DNA from: an uncultured Clostridia bacterium
GTDB taxonomy: Bacteria; Bacillota; Clostridia; Christensenellales; Borkfalkiaceae
NCBI GenBank assembly: GCA_947174955.1
Contig: CAMWKX010000086.1
Span: 1-5,913, forward strand
Length of the DNA: 5,913 nucleotides
Direction of reading: 5' to 3'
Positions 1-5,913 of the stretch are shown here, in pieces. The position numbers were made by a program, and so were the translations under genes. The notes beneath the pieces were generated by a model that did no database searches, had not been told where the DNA came from, and was given only the letters and a program-made list of their open reading frames with translations. How positions within the stretch are numbered: the first letter of the stretch is position 1; each line of letters starts with the position of its first letter.

Positions 1-810
1 TTCAAAATCGACGTGGGCGTTTTAGACCCCAAGAACAAGCGCAACTTTATTCTGGCGGTGCTGTGCGACGGCACGAAAAACTTCTCCGTCAAGGATAAGT
101 ACGTAATGCAGGTCAACACCTTAAAGCGCAACAACTGGAACGTTATAAGACTGTACTCGGTCAACTTCTTCAATAATCCCAAGCGCGAAATAAAGAAAAT
201 CAAGGACTATCTGGACAAACTTACCTCGACGACAAGCAACGTTTCGGGCAACAGCAAAAAGACCTACAAGGTTGCAAACGCGCAGGTTACGAAGTGCGAT
301 AACAACGCGCTTTTGAGCGGCGATATGGACGCGGAGCTTATCAGAACTATAAGGACGGTAGTGACTGCGGAAGAGCCGATATCCGAGCAGTTCCTTATAA
401 AGCGCGTGCTCGCGCAGTACGGCGTACAGAAGTACGGTTCGAGGTTAGAGGGCAAGATTATCTCGCTCATACCCGCCGCAAATCTCAAATCGGCGGCAAT
501 GCTCGGCGCAACCCATTACTATAAATCGGACAAGGCTGTTGCGTTCGAAAAGTACCGCGTGGAGGAGGGGGCTTACGTTCGTCAGAGCGAAACCGACTAC
601 TCGCCTTACGACGTGATAGCGCTCGTAAAGGCGGTGCTTTTGGAGAACGTGAGTATGTACCGCGACGAGCTTATATCCGCGGTAATAGCGCAGTTCCAGC
701 CTGTGAGGGCGGGCGAAAAATTCTCGTCGTATATCAGCTCCTGCATAGACGAAGGCACGGACAGTGGTATGTTTATCCGCAGCGTGTCCGACAGAATATC
801 ACTCGGTTAA
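1..810 (+). CDS. C-terminal part of a DUF4011/DUF3320 helicase-type protein with a Vsr-like nuclease domain (5'-truncated)
   Basis: The reading frame is open from base 1 (FKIDVGVLDP...), so the gene starts upstream and only 269 residues are visible; the GTG at 13 is internal. Residues 1 to about 67 match by eye the end of the REase_MTES_1575 (Vsr-like, PD-(D/E)XK) fold: the IDVGVLDP strand, the LCDG strand at 21-24, then a helix and a WNVIRLYSVNFFNNP segment, where relatives have W-R-I-H-R-I-W-S-T-D-W-F. A low-complexity Ser/Thr/Lys linker follows (about 74-92). Residues 108-265 resemble DUF3320, with two related helical units: EEPISEQFLIKRV..YG..KYGSRL (about 124-149) and a second around YRDELISAVIAQFQPVRAGEK (219-239). 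Family members are usually very large proteins with DUF4011 and a split superfamily I helicase; their role is poorly known, with nucleic-acid processing or defence suggested. The acidic residue expected before CDG is Leu here, so nuclease activity is doubtful. A terminator follows directly, separating it from the downstream operon. Domain assignment is from remembered family patterns. Confidence 0.8.
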   Translation, partial: FKIDVGVLDPKNKRNFILAVLCDGTKNFSVKDKYVMQVNTLKRNNWNVIRLYSVNFFNNPKREIKKIKDYLDKLTSTTSNVSGNSKKTYKVANAQVTKCDNNALLSGDMDAELIRTIRTVVTAEEPISEQFLIKRVLAQYGVQKYGSRLEGKIISLIPAANLKSAAMLGATHYYKSDKAVAFEKYRVEEGAYVRQSETDYSPYDVIALVKAVLLENVSMYRDELISAVIAQFQPVRAGEKFSSYISSCIDEGTDSGMFIRSVSDRISLG

Positions 811-815
811 CAGAC

Positions 816-854
816 GCGCGCCGAACGGTTTTACCGTTCGGCGCGCTCATTTTT
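816..854 (+). terminator. Rho-independent terminator
   Basis: A perfect 13-bp stem pairs 816-828 (GCGCGCCGAACGG) with 834-846 across a 5-base loop (TTTTA). It is followed by TCA and a T run at 850-854. It begins 5 bases after the stop codon of the helicase-type gene and should end that transcript. The T run is short and slightly offset, but the stem is very strong. Confidence 0.88.
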
Positions 855-952
855 CAAAAATTTTTTCACATAATTTTAATATAAAAATTGCACAAAACAG
901 CGTTCGTTAAGGCATATTACGGGGGTAACGGCTTTTTCGGTGCGCATTTATA

Positions 953-975
953 CAGTTTGCCGCGGGCGCAAATTG
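953..975. other. Weak inverted repeat upstream of the operon promoter
   Basis: CAGTTTGC (953-960) can pair with GCAAATTG (968-975) over 8 positions, one of them a G-T wobble, leaving a 7-base GC-rich loop. It lies about 12 bases upstream of the -35 box. No T run follows on either strand, so it is not a terminator. It could be a regulator site or chance. The rest of 855-987 is AT-rich with no coding signal that I can see. Confidence 0.3.
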
Positions 976-987
976 TCGAAAAAATAC

Positions 988-1016
988 TTGCAATAATACG
1001 TATATGAGAGTATAAT
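988..1016 (+). promoter_or_regulatory. Sigma-A-type promoter of the amino-sugar operon
   Basis: The -35 hexamer TTGCAA (988-993) and a perfect -10 hexamer TATAAT (1011-1016) are separated by exactly 17 bases (994-1010). An A-rich stretch lies just upstream (979-984). Transcription would start near 1022-1024, giving a leader of about 65 bases before the preferred start codon. No extended -10 TG is present. It lies in the only sizeable gap before four close-spaced genes and after a terminator, so it is the likely promoter for all four. Confidence 0.85.
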
Positions 1017-1038
1017 GTATAAGATTACTTATATTATA
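1011..1038. promoter_or_regulatory. Inverted repeat over the -10 box and start site (candidate operator)
   Basis: TATAAT-GT-ATAAG (1011-1023) mirrors CTTAT-ATTATA (1028-1038) around the 4-base centre ATTA. Eleven positions pair, with a 2-base bulge on the left arm. It covers the -10 hexamer and the predicted start point, a common place for a repressor site. The region is AT-rich, so a chance palindrome is possible and no regulator is named. Confidence 0.4.
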
Positions 1039-1043
1039 GTCAA

Positions 1044-1075
1044 GCGCGCGCGGGTGACTGCATATGCGTGCGCGT
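1044..1075 (+). promoter_or_regulatory. GC-rich hairpin in the operon leader
   Basis: CGCGCGCG (1045-1052) pairs with CGTGCGCG (1067-1074), with one internal G-T wobble and an outer G-T pair (1044/1075), around a 14-base loop. It has no T run after it, so it should not terminate. It places the GTG at 1068 inside the 3' arm while leaving the GGTGGAG at 1080-1086 single-stranded. It may shape which start codon is used or protect the 5' end of the mRNA. Confidence 0.5.
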
Positions 1076-1088
1076 AAACGGTGGAGAT

Positions 1089-1742
1089 TTGATTACAATT
1101 ATCGGTTTGTACGATTTGTCGCATACTTTGGCGGGGGAATATCTTGCGGGATACGAATATCCGTGGCAGGCACTCGGCGGAATAAGCGCATATATCGAAA
1201 AGCTCGGGCAGACTCTCGGCGGCGAATACGAGGAAGTTTCGCCCAAGGTCTGGGTGCATAAAACGGCTAAGATTGCGCCCACGGCATATATCGGCGCGCC
1301 CGCAATAATCGGCGCGAATACCGAGGTGAGACACTGCGCCTATATCCGCGGCTGCGCGCTGGTCGGCGAAAACTGCGTGGTGGGCAACTCGACGGAACTT
1401 AAAAACGTAATACTTTTCGACGGAGTGCAGGTGCCCCATTACAACTATGTGGGCGACAGCATCTTAGGCTATAAGGCGCATATGGGTGCGGGGTCAATAA
1501 CCTCGAACGTCAAGTCGGATAAGACGCCCGTGGTCATTCACGGCGGCGAAAACGTGCCCACGGGCTTGAAAAAGGTCGGCGCGTTTTTGGGCGATTTCGT
1601 CGAGGTCGGGTGCAACAGCGTACTCAATCCCGGCACGGTGATAGGAAAGCGTACGAGCGTATATCCGCTTTCGTCCGTGCGCGGAGTGATACCCGCGGAC
1701 AGCATTTACAAGGGCGAAGGCAACGTAATTCACAAAGGTTAA
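1089..1742 (+). CDS. Left-handed beta-helix (hexapeptide) acyltransferase resembling the GlmU acetyltransferase half
   Basis: This 217-residue protein lacks the nucleotidyltransferase domain of GlmU (no N-terminal G-x-G-T-R-M loop). Residues about 52-208 are hexapeptide repeats of a left-handed beta-helix (IAPTAYIG, AIIGAN, ALVGENCVVGN, NPGTVIG). Residues aligning by eye with the GlmU active site are kept: R87 (R333 in E. coli), K105 in TELKN (K351), H117 in PHYNYVGD (catalytic H363), Y120 (Y366) and N140 in SITSN (N386). The likely reaction is acetyl-CoA plus glucosamine-1-P to N-acetylglucosamine-1-P; homologues are often labelled 'UDP-GlcNAc pyrophosphorylase', which the missing domain contradicts. 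The start is uncertain. TTG 1089 follows GGTGGAG (1080-1086) and gives MITIIGLYDLSHT, which resembles relatives. GTG 1068 would add 7 residues but lies in a strong hairpin. It is the first gene of the operon, ending 3 bases before glmM. Another sugar or sugar-phosphate acceptor remains possible. Confidence 0.85.
   Translation: MITIIGLYDLSHTLAGEYLAGYEYPWQALGGISAYIEKLGQTLGGEYEEVSPKVWVHKTAKIAPTAYIGAPAIIGANTEVRHCAYIRGCALVGENCVVGNSTELKNVILFDGVQVPHYNYVGDSILGYKAHMGAGSITSNVKSDKTPVVIHGGENVPTGLKKVGAFLGDFVEVGCNSVLNPGTVIGKRTSVYPLSSVRGVIPADSIYKGEGNVIHKG
1734..1738 (+). promoter_or_regulatory. Ribosome binding site of glmM
   Basis: AAAGG at 1734-1738 sits 7 bases before the ATG at 1746 and inside the last codons of the upstream gene. 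This supports the glmM start and suggests coupled translation. Confidence 0.6.
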
Positions 1743-1745
1743 AAT

Positions 1746-3113
1746 ATGGGCAGATATTTCGGAACGGACGGTTTCAGGGGCGAGGTAAACGTAACTTTAA
1801 CCACCGAACAGACGTATAAAATCGGCGAGTACCTCGGCGGGTACGTGCTTAGCCAAGGCGCGAAGGACAAGCCTTGCGAAGTCGTGATAGGCAAGGACAC
1901 GCGCATTTCGGGCGATATGCTCGAAAGCGAGCTGATTGCGGGATTAACTAAGGTCGGCGTAAACGTGCTCACGTTAGGGGTCACGACGACGCCGTCAGTC
2001 GCGTTTGCGGTAAATAAATTCGGCTTAGCCTGCGGTATAATGATTTCGGCAAGCCATAACCCGTACTACGATAACGGCATTAAGCTTTTCGGCGCTAACG
2101 GCGAAAAGATGAACGAGAATGTCATCGCCCGCATAGAAGATTATATCGACGGTAAATGCGCGGTATCGGAAGTGCCGCACCCCGCGTCGAGAGATGCTTT
2201 GGGCAGAGTTTTCCGTTTTACGGGCGGCAAAGAGGAATATAGAAAATTTCTCTTATCCAACGGCGTAAACCTTTCGGGATTGAAGGTGGGGCTGGACTGC
2301 GCCAACGGTTCGGCGTACGAAATCGCAAAGGACGTCTTTGCGGAGCTCGGCGCGACCGTCACGGGCATAAACGATAAGCCCGACGGGCTCAACATAAACG
2401 CCGGCTGCGGCTCCACGCATATTGAGGGTTTGCAGAAGCTCGTGCGTGAAAAGGGACTGGATATAGGTTTCGCCTACGACGGCGACGCGGACAGATGTCT
2501 TGCCGTCGACGAGAGGGGCGAGGTCGTGAACGGCGACAAAATTCTGTACATTTGCGGGGGCTACTTAAAGGAGCGCGGAAGACTTGCAAGCGATACCGTC
2601 GTAACGACCGTAATGTCCAACTTCGGACTGTACAAGGCGTTCGATAAGGCGGGTATAAAATACGTGAAAACCGCCGTGGGCGACAAGTACGTGCGGGAAT
2701 ATATGGCGGCTAACGGCTGTACGCTGGGCGGCGAGCAGTCGGGACATATAATTTTCGGCGAGCTCGCGGGTACGGGCGACGGCATACTTACAAGCATTAT
2801 TATAGCCCGCATTTTAACCGAAAAGAGGACGGGCTTATCCGCCCTTTGCGCGGGCGTTACGGAGTACCCTCAGGTGCTTGTCAACGTAAAGGTAAAGGAT
2901 AAAAAGGCGGCGCAGGAAGACAAGCGCGTCAAAGAAGCGATAGCGGCGGCGGAAGCCGAGCTAAAAGATACGGGAAGAATTTTGGTGAGGGAATCGGGCA
3001 CCGAACCGCTTGTGAGAATAATGGTCGAAGCGGAAGAGAAAGAGGTGTGCGAACGCCTTGCGGAAAGCGTGAAAGCCGCGATGGTTTCGGGCGGCTACGA
3101 GAGGTTAGACTGA
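1746..3113 (+). CDS. glmM: Phosphoglucosamine mutase
   Basis: GlmM converts glucosamine-6-phosphate to glucosamine-1-phosphate in the cytosol, on the way to UDP-GlcNAc for peptidoglycan and other glycans. The 455-residue protein is full length for the family (about 445-450). It begins with the typical FGTDGFRGE (5-13). The phosphoserine loop is SASHNPYYDNG with the catalytic serine at S103. The metal-binding loop is DGDADR (245-250, D245, D247 and D249 as Mg ligands). The sugar-binding loop is GGEQSGH (328-334), and the C-terminal phosphate-binding loop is RESGTEPLVRIMVE (415-428). The GEQSGH and SASHNP forms favour GlmM over phosphomannomutase or phosphoglucomutase. All key residues are present, so it should be active after phosphorylation of S103. 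The gene starts 3 bases after the beta-helix gene and ends 1 base before glmS, so the three enzymes are almost certainly translated from one mRNA. Confidence 0.97.
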   Translation: MGRYFGTDGFRGEVNVTLTTEQTYKIGEYLGGYVLSQGAKDKPCEVVIGKDTRISGDMLESELIAGLTKVGVNVLTLGVTTTPSVAFAVNKFGLACGIMISASHNPYYDNGIKLFGANGEKMNENVIARIEDYIDGKCAVSEVPHPASRDALGRVFRFTGGKEEYRKFLLSNGVNLSGLKVGLDCANGSAYEIAKDVFAELGATVTGINDKPDGLNINAGCGSTHIEGLQKLVREKGLDIGFAYDGDADRCLAVDERGEVVNGDKILYICGGYLKERGRLASDTVVTTVMSNFGLYKAFDKAGIKYVKTAVGDKYVREYMAANGCTLGGEQSGHIIFGELAGTGDGILTSIIIARILTEKRTGLSALCAGVTEYPQVLVNVKVKDKKAAQEDKRVKEAIAAAEAELKDTGRILVRESGTEPLVRIMVEAEEKEVCERLAESVKAAMVSGGYERLD

Positions 3114-3114
3114 T

Positions 3115-4950
3115 ATGTGCGGAATAGTCGGATATACTGGCAAAAAGCAAGCTGCGCCAATACTTTTGGAAGGGCTTTCGAAGCTTGAATACCGCGGATA
3201 CGATTCCGCGGGCGTTGCCGTGCGCAACAATAAGGGTAAGCACGAGATAGTAAAGACCAACGGCAAACTCAAAGTGCTGTCGGACAAGCTCAAAAAGGGC
3301 AAGGCGCTCAAAGGCACGTGCGGCATAGGACACACGCGCTGGGCTACGCACGGTATGCCGTCCGACGTCAACGCGCACCCGCACTGCAACGACGACCAGT
3401 CGATCGTCGCGGTGCATAACGGCATAATCGAAAACTACGTCGAGCTTAAAGAAAAGCTGACGGGCAAGGGTTACACGTTCTATTCGGAAACGGATACGGA
3501 GATTGCGACCAAGCTTGTCGACTACTACTACAAAAAGTGGAAGAGCCCCCTGGAGGCGATGGTTAGCTTCACGCTCCGCGTGCGCGGCTCGTACGCAATC
3601 GCCGTAATGTTCGAGGACTATCCCGAAGAGATTTATATTGCGAGGAAGGACAGTCCGCTAATAGTAGGCGTTACCGACGACGGCGCGTTCGTCGCTTCCG
3701 ACGTGCCCGCGATTTTGAAATATACGCGCGACGTATACTACGTCGACAATATGGAAATCGCCCGCGTCGAAAAGGGCAAGGCGACCTTCTACAACGTCGA
3801 TAGAAAAGTAATTGAAAAACAGCCCGTTAAAATCGACTGGGATATGGACGCGGTCGAAAAGGGCGGCTACAAATATTATATGCTCAAAGAAATCCGCGAA
3901 CAGCCGAGGGCGGTCACGGACACTCTGAATTCGATTATTAAAGACGGAAAAATAAATTTTGCGGAGGCGCGGCTTTCCGACGGGGAGCTTTGCTCGTTCA
4001 AGCGCATACGCATAGCGGCGTGCGGTTCGGCTTACCACGTGGGAGTGGTGGCAAAATACGTTATCGAGGATCTGGCGCGTATTCCCGTCGACGTCGACGT
4101 CGCGTCGGAGTTCAGATACCGCAGCCAAATTTACGGCGAAAACGAGTTGGTAGTGGTAATCAGCCAGTCGGGCGAAACGGCGGATTCGCTGGAAGCGGTG
4201 CGCGGGGCGAAGGCGGCGGGAGTAAAAACTCTTGCAATCGTCAACGTGCTCGGCTCCGCCATTGCGCGCGAGGCGGATAACGTTATATACACGAAGGCAG
4301 GTCCCGAAATTTCGGTTGCGACGACCAAGGCATACAGCGCACAGCTTGTTGTTGCGTACGCGCTTGCCGTTCAGCTGGCTTTCGTAAACGGAAAGATAGA
4401 CGATGACGGCTACGCGCAGCTCATCAACGATATGCTTGCGCTACCCGCGGCAATCGAAAAGATTTTGTACGACGACGAGTGGCTGAAATGGTTTGCAACC
4501 AAGATAGCCAACAAAAAGGACGTGTACTTCATAGGCAGAGGTATAGACTACGCGATCTGCCTAGAGGGCAGTTTGAAGCTTAAAGAGATTAGCTATATTC
4601 ATTCGGACGCCTACGCGGCGGGCGAACTCAAACACGGACATATAAGCCTTATCGAAGACGGCACGCTCGTCATAGGGTTAATAACTCAGATGCAGCTTGC
4701 CGAGAAATCGGTGAGCAATCTCGCGGAAGTCAAATCGCGCGGGGCGCAGATTTTAAGCGTTACGCTCGAAGGCAACTATTCGATGGGAGAGCATTCGGAA
4801 TTTACGTTATACGTTCCGAGGACTTCGCAGTACTTTACGGCAAGCCTTGCGGTCGTTCCCCTGCAGCTTTTAAGCTACTACGTAAGCGTTGCAAAGGGGC
4901 TGGACGTGGATATGCCGCGCAACCTCGCAAAGTGCGTATCCGTGGAATAG
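3115..4950 (+). CDS. glmS: Glutamine--fructose-6-phosphate aminotransferase (isomerizing)
   Basis: GlmS makes glucosamine-6-phosphate and glutamate from fructose-6-phosphate and glutamine, the committed step of hexosamine synthesis. At 611 residues it is full length (E. coli 609). The class II glutaminase domain (2 to about 240) starts MCGIVGY, with Cys2 as the N-terminal nucleophile after Met removal; HTRWATHG (73-80), HNG (101-103) and D127 form the glutamine site. The first SIS domain (about 290-425) has CGSAYH (303-308), SQSGET (350-355) and the ISVATTKAYS segment. The second (about 460-600) has EGSLKLKE (484-491, catalytic Glu491) and ELKHGH (504-509, ring-opening His507), and the C-tail PRNLAKCVSVE carries Lys606. 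His509 replaces the usual Pro or Thr after KHG, which is unlikely to matter. The ATG is preceded by GAGG (3101-3104) within the end of glmM, one base after whose stop it starts. No ribozyme can fit in that gap. Confidence 0.98.
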   Translation: MCGIVGYTGKKQAAPILLEGLSKLEYRGYDSAGVAVRNNKGKHEIVKTNGKLKVLSDKLKKGKALKGTCGIGHTRWATHGMPSDVNAHPHCNDDQSIVAVHNGIIENYVELKEKLTGKGYTFYSETDTEIATKLVDYYYKKWKSPLEAMVSFTLRVRGSYAIAVMFEDYPEEIYIARKDSPLIVGVTDDGAFVASDVPAILKYTRDVYYVDNMEIARVEKGKATFYNVDRKVIEKQPVKIDWDMDAVEKGGYKYYMLKEIREQPRAVTDTLNSIIKDGKINFAEARLSDGELCSFKRIRIAACGSAYHVGVVAKYVIEDLARIPVDVDVASEFRYRSQIYGENELVVVISQSGETADSLEAVRGAKAAGVKTLAIVNVLGSAIAREADNVIYTKAGPEISVATTKAYSAQLVVAYALAVQLAFVNGKIDDDGYAQLINDMLALPAAIEKILYDDEWLKWFATKIANKKDVYFIGRGIDYAICLEGSLKLKEISYIHSDAYAAGELKHGHISLIEDGTLVIGLITQMQLAEKSVSNLAEVKSRGAQILSVTLEGNYSMGEHSEFTLYVPRTSQYFTASLAVVPLQLLSYYVSVAKGLDVDMPRNLAKCVSVE

Positions 4951-5006
4951 TACGCGGTCAATCGAGAGAGAATAAAAATTTTCACGAAGAAAAGTTGGTG
5001 GATTAA
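4951..5006 (+). other. Short gap between glmS and the dehydratase gene
   Basis: These 56 bases contain no hairpin with a T run and no convincing -35/-10 pair, so read-through from glmS is expected. GGTGG at 4997-5001 lies 5 bases before the GTG start and probably serves as ribosome binding site through the GGTG part of the anti-SD complement. An in-frame TAA at 5004-5006 immediately precedes the GTG, fixing it as the earliest start. Confidence 0.55.
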
Positions 5007-5913
5007 GTGAGTAAAAGGAACAGAGAATTAAGCGGTAGACTTTTAATAGCGCTGTGCGATCTGGTGGCGGTTACGCTGTCGGTTTTCATAGCCGTACTGG
5101 CTACGGAAAAATATATTCCTTTCATATCGTACGGCTGGCGTTTGCCCGTCTGGTATCTGGCAAACGTAGCGGTCACGTTTTTCTTTCTGGAACTGTTCAG
5201 ACTTTACCGCATAGTCTACGACTCCATAGGTCTTTTCGATACGTTAAAACTCGTGGGTGCGTCGCTGTGTATTTTCAGCGTTGGACTTTCTTACAGTATT
5301 CCGCTCGGATTCGGGGTATGGAAACAGTTCTACTTCGTGCTGACCTTTTTCTTCCTTGCGCTAACAGTGCGCTATTCAAAGCGTATTTACGTTATGGTCA
5401 AGTACTCGGTTACCAAGAGCGGCAAGGGCAAGATAAGGGCAATGATAGTCGGCGGCGGCAACGCGGGCACGGCAATCATAAGGGAAATTCAGACCTCCGA
5501 CAAAATAGCGTACAACCCCGTCTGCGTTATCGACGACGACGAAACCAAGATAGGCAAGCGCATAAGCAGCGTAAAAATTATCGGCACGACCGCGGAAATA
5601 GCAAAGTGCGCCGAGAAGTACGCGATAGACGAAATTTTAATAGCGATTCCTTCGGCAACCAAGTCGGAATTAAAGCGCATTTACGAAATTTGCAAAACGA
5701 CCAAGTGCAAGGTCAAGACGCTCCCCGGTATTTATCAGATAGTTAACGGCGACGCAAGCGTAGCCGCTTTGCGCGAGGTGCGCATAACCGACCTTCTGGG
5801 AAGGGAGCAGATACAGGTTAACCTCGACGAGATTATGGGATATATCGAAGGAGAGGTAGTGCTGGTCACGGGCGGCGGCGGTTCGATAGGCAGCGAGCTT
5901 TGCCGTCAGATTG
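5007..5913 (+). CDS. Membrane-bound nucleotide-sugar 4,6-dehydratase/epimerase, PglF/EpsC/WbpM type (3'-truncated)
   Basis: The frame runs from GTG 5007 to the window edge without a stop, giving 302 residues of a protein that is usually about 600. Hydrophobic segments at about 12-32, 48-66, 80-99 and 107-122 predict four membrane helices near the N-terminus. A first Rossmann-like (CoA-binding-type) domain follows: MIVGGGNAG (146-154), VCVIDDDETKIGKRI (172-186) and ILIAIPSA (210-217). Then come the family hallmark RITDLLGRE (259-267) and the start of the short-chain dehydrogenase domain with the NAD-binding motif TGGGGSIGSEL (288-298); the catalytic domain lies beyond the window. Characterised relatives act on UDP-GlcNAc (PglF, WbpM, FlaA1 domain) to give UDP-4-keto-6-deoxysugars for bacillosamine, O-antigen, capsule or exopolysaccharide. 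Placement just after glmM-glmS fits UDP-GlcNAc as substrate, but the specificity cannot be read from this part. It likely opens a surface-glycan cluster continuing downstream. Confidence 0.92.
   Translation, partial: MSKRNRELSGRLLIALCDLVAVTLSVFIAVLATEKYIPFISYGWRLPVWYLANVAVTFFFLELFRLYRIVYDSIGLFDTLKLVGASLCIFSVGLSYSIPLGFGVWKQFYFVLTFFFLALTVRYSKRIYVMVKYSVTKSGKGKIRAMIVGGGNAGTAIIREIQTSDKIAYNPVCVIDDDETKIGKRISSVKIIGTTAEIAKCAEKYAIDEILIAIPSATKSELKRIYEICKTTKCKVKTLPGIYQIVNGDASVAALREVRITDLLGREQIQVNLDEIMGYIEGEVVLVTGGGGSIGSELCRQI

Noticed and set aside
1028..1110. Short pieces resembling a glmS ribozyme core (AGCGC near 1043, ACGGTGGAG near 1078, ATCGG near 1101).
   Set aside because: The pieces are few and common, the later conserved core (CGGCGGATG-like) is missing, and the segment runs into the coding region of the first operon gene. 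The GC hairpin explains the first piece.
1064..1261. A 65-codon frame starting at ATG 1064, with GGGTGA 6 bases upstream.
   Set aside because: Its product is Arg-rich and unlike any family, and it overlaps in another frame the conserved beta-helix protein.
2929..3417. A 162-codon open frame on the minus strand across the glmM/glmS junction.
   Set aside because: It lies antisense to two certain genes and its translation shows no recognisable domain. Long antisense frames are expected with this codon usage.
4084..4106. Run of repeated GTCGAC units.
   Set aside because: It simply encodes the VDVDVAS stretch of the first SIS domain of GlmS, which is conserved in the family.
5054..5746. A 230-codon frame on the + strand inside the dehydratase gene.
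   Set aside because: Its product is Arg/Gln/His-rich and of low complexity. The frame from GTG 5007 gives clear membrane helices and two Rossmann motifs.
5865..5899. TGGGGSIG instead of the usual TGAGGSIG in the NAD-binding motif of the dehydratase.
   Set aside because: Gly for Ala at this position is a conservative change that I recall in other members, so it is not a sign of lost function.
1..5913. CRISPR repeats, tRNA or rRNA genes, insertion sequences, phage or transposase genes.
   Set aside because: I saw no regular direct repeats with spacers, no terminal inverted repeats with a transposase and no RNA-gene signatures.

Overview
The window reads as chromosomal DNA from a Firmicutes (Bacillota) bacterium, most likely of class Clostridia. 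The evidence is a GlmM and GlmS pair of bacterial type, a stand-alone hexapeptide-repeat protein of a kind I recall from clostridial genomes, a strong sigma-A-type promoter (TTGCAA, 17 bases, TATAAT), and intermediate GC with many GTG/TTG-type starts. Species cannot be named from this. All supported genes are on the + strand.

Layout. Bases 1-810 are the 3' end of a large gene: the tail of a DUF4011/superfamily I helicase-type protein with a Vsr-like endonuclease fold and a DUF3320 C-terminus. It ends at a strong intrinsic terminator (816-854). Bases 811-1088 are non-coding and hold the terminator, a weak stem (953-975), a near-consensus promoter (988-1016) with an inverted repeat over its -10 box, and a GC-rich leader hairpin (1044-1075). 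Then come four closely spaced genes: a left-handed beta-helix acyltransferase resembling the acetyltransferase half of GlmU (1089-1742), glmM (1746-3113), glmS (3115-4950), and the 5' part of a membrane-bound nucleotide-sugar 4,6-dehydratase of the PglF/EpsC/WbpM type (5007 to the window edge). Gaps are 3, 1 and 56 bases, with no terminator between them.

How they work together. GlmS makes glucosamine-6-P from fructose-6-P and glutamine; GlmM isomerises it to glucosamine-1-P; the beta-helix protein keeps the GlmU residues for acetylating glucosamine-1-P. The uridyltransferase step to UDP-GlcNAc is not encoded here. The last gene belongs to a family that commonly uses UDP-GlcNAc as substrate and opens surface-glycan pathways. 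The cluster therefore looks like amino-sugar supply joined to the start of a capsule, exopolysaccharide or protein-glycosylation locus. No glmS ribozyme is possible directly before glmS. I found no new defence or mobile system; the most interesting points are the split GlmU arrangement, the promoter/leader structures, and the altered nuclease motif in the first gene.
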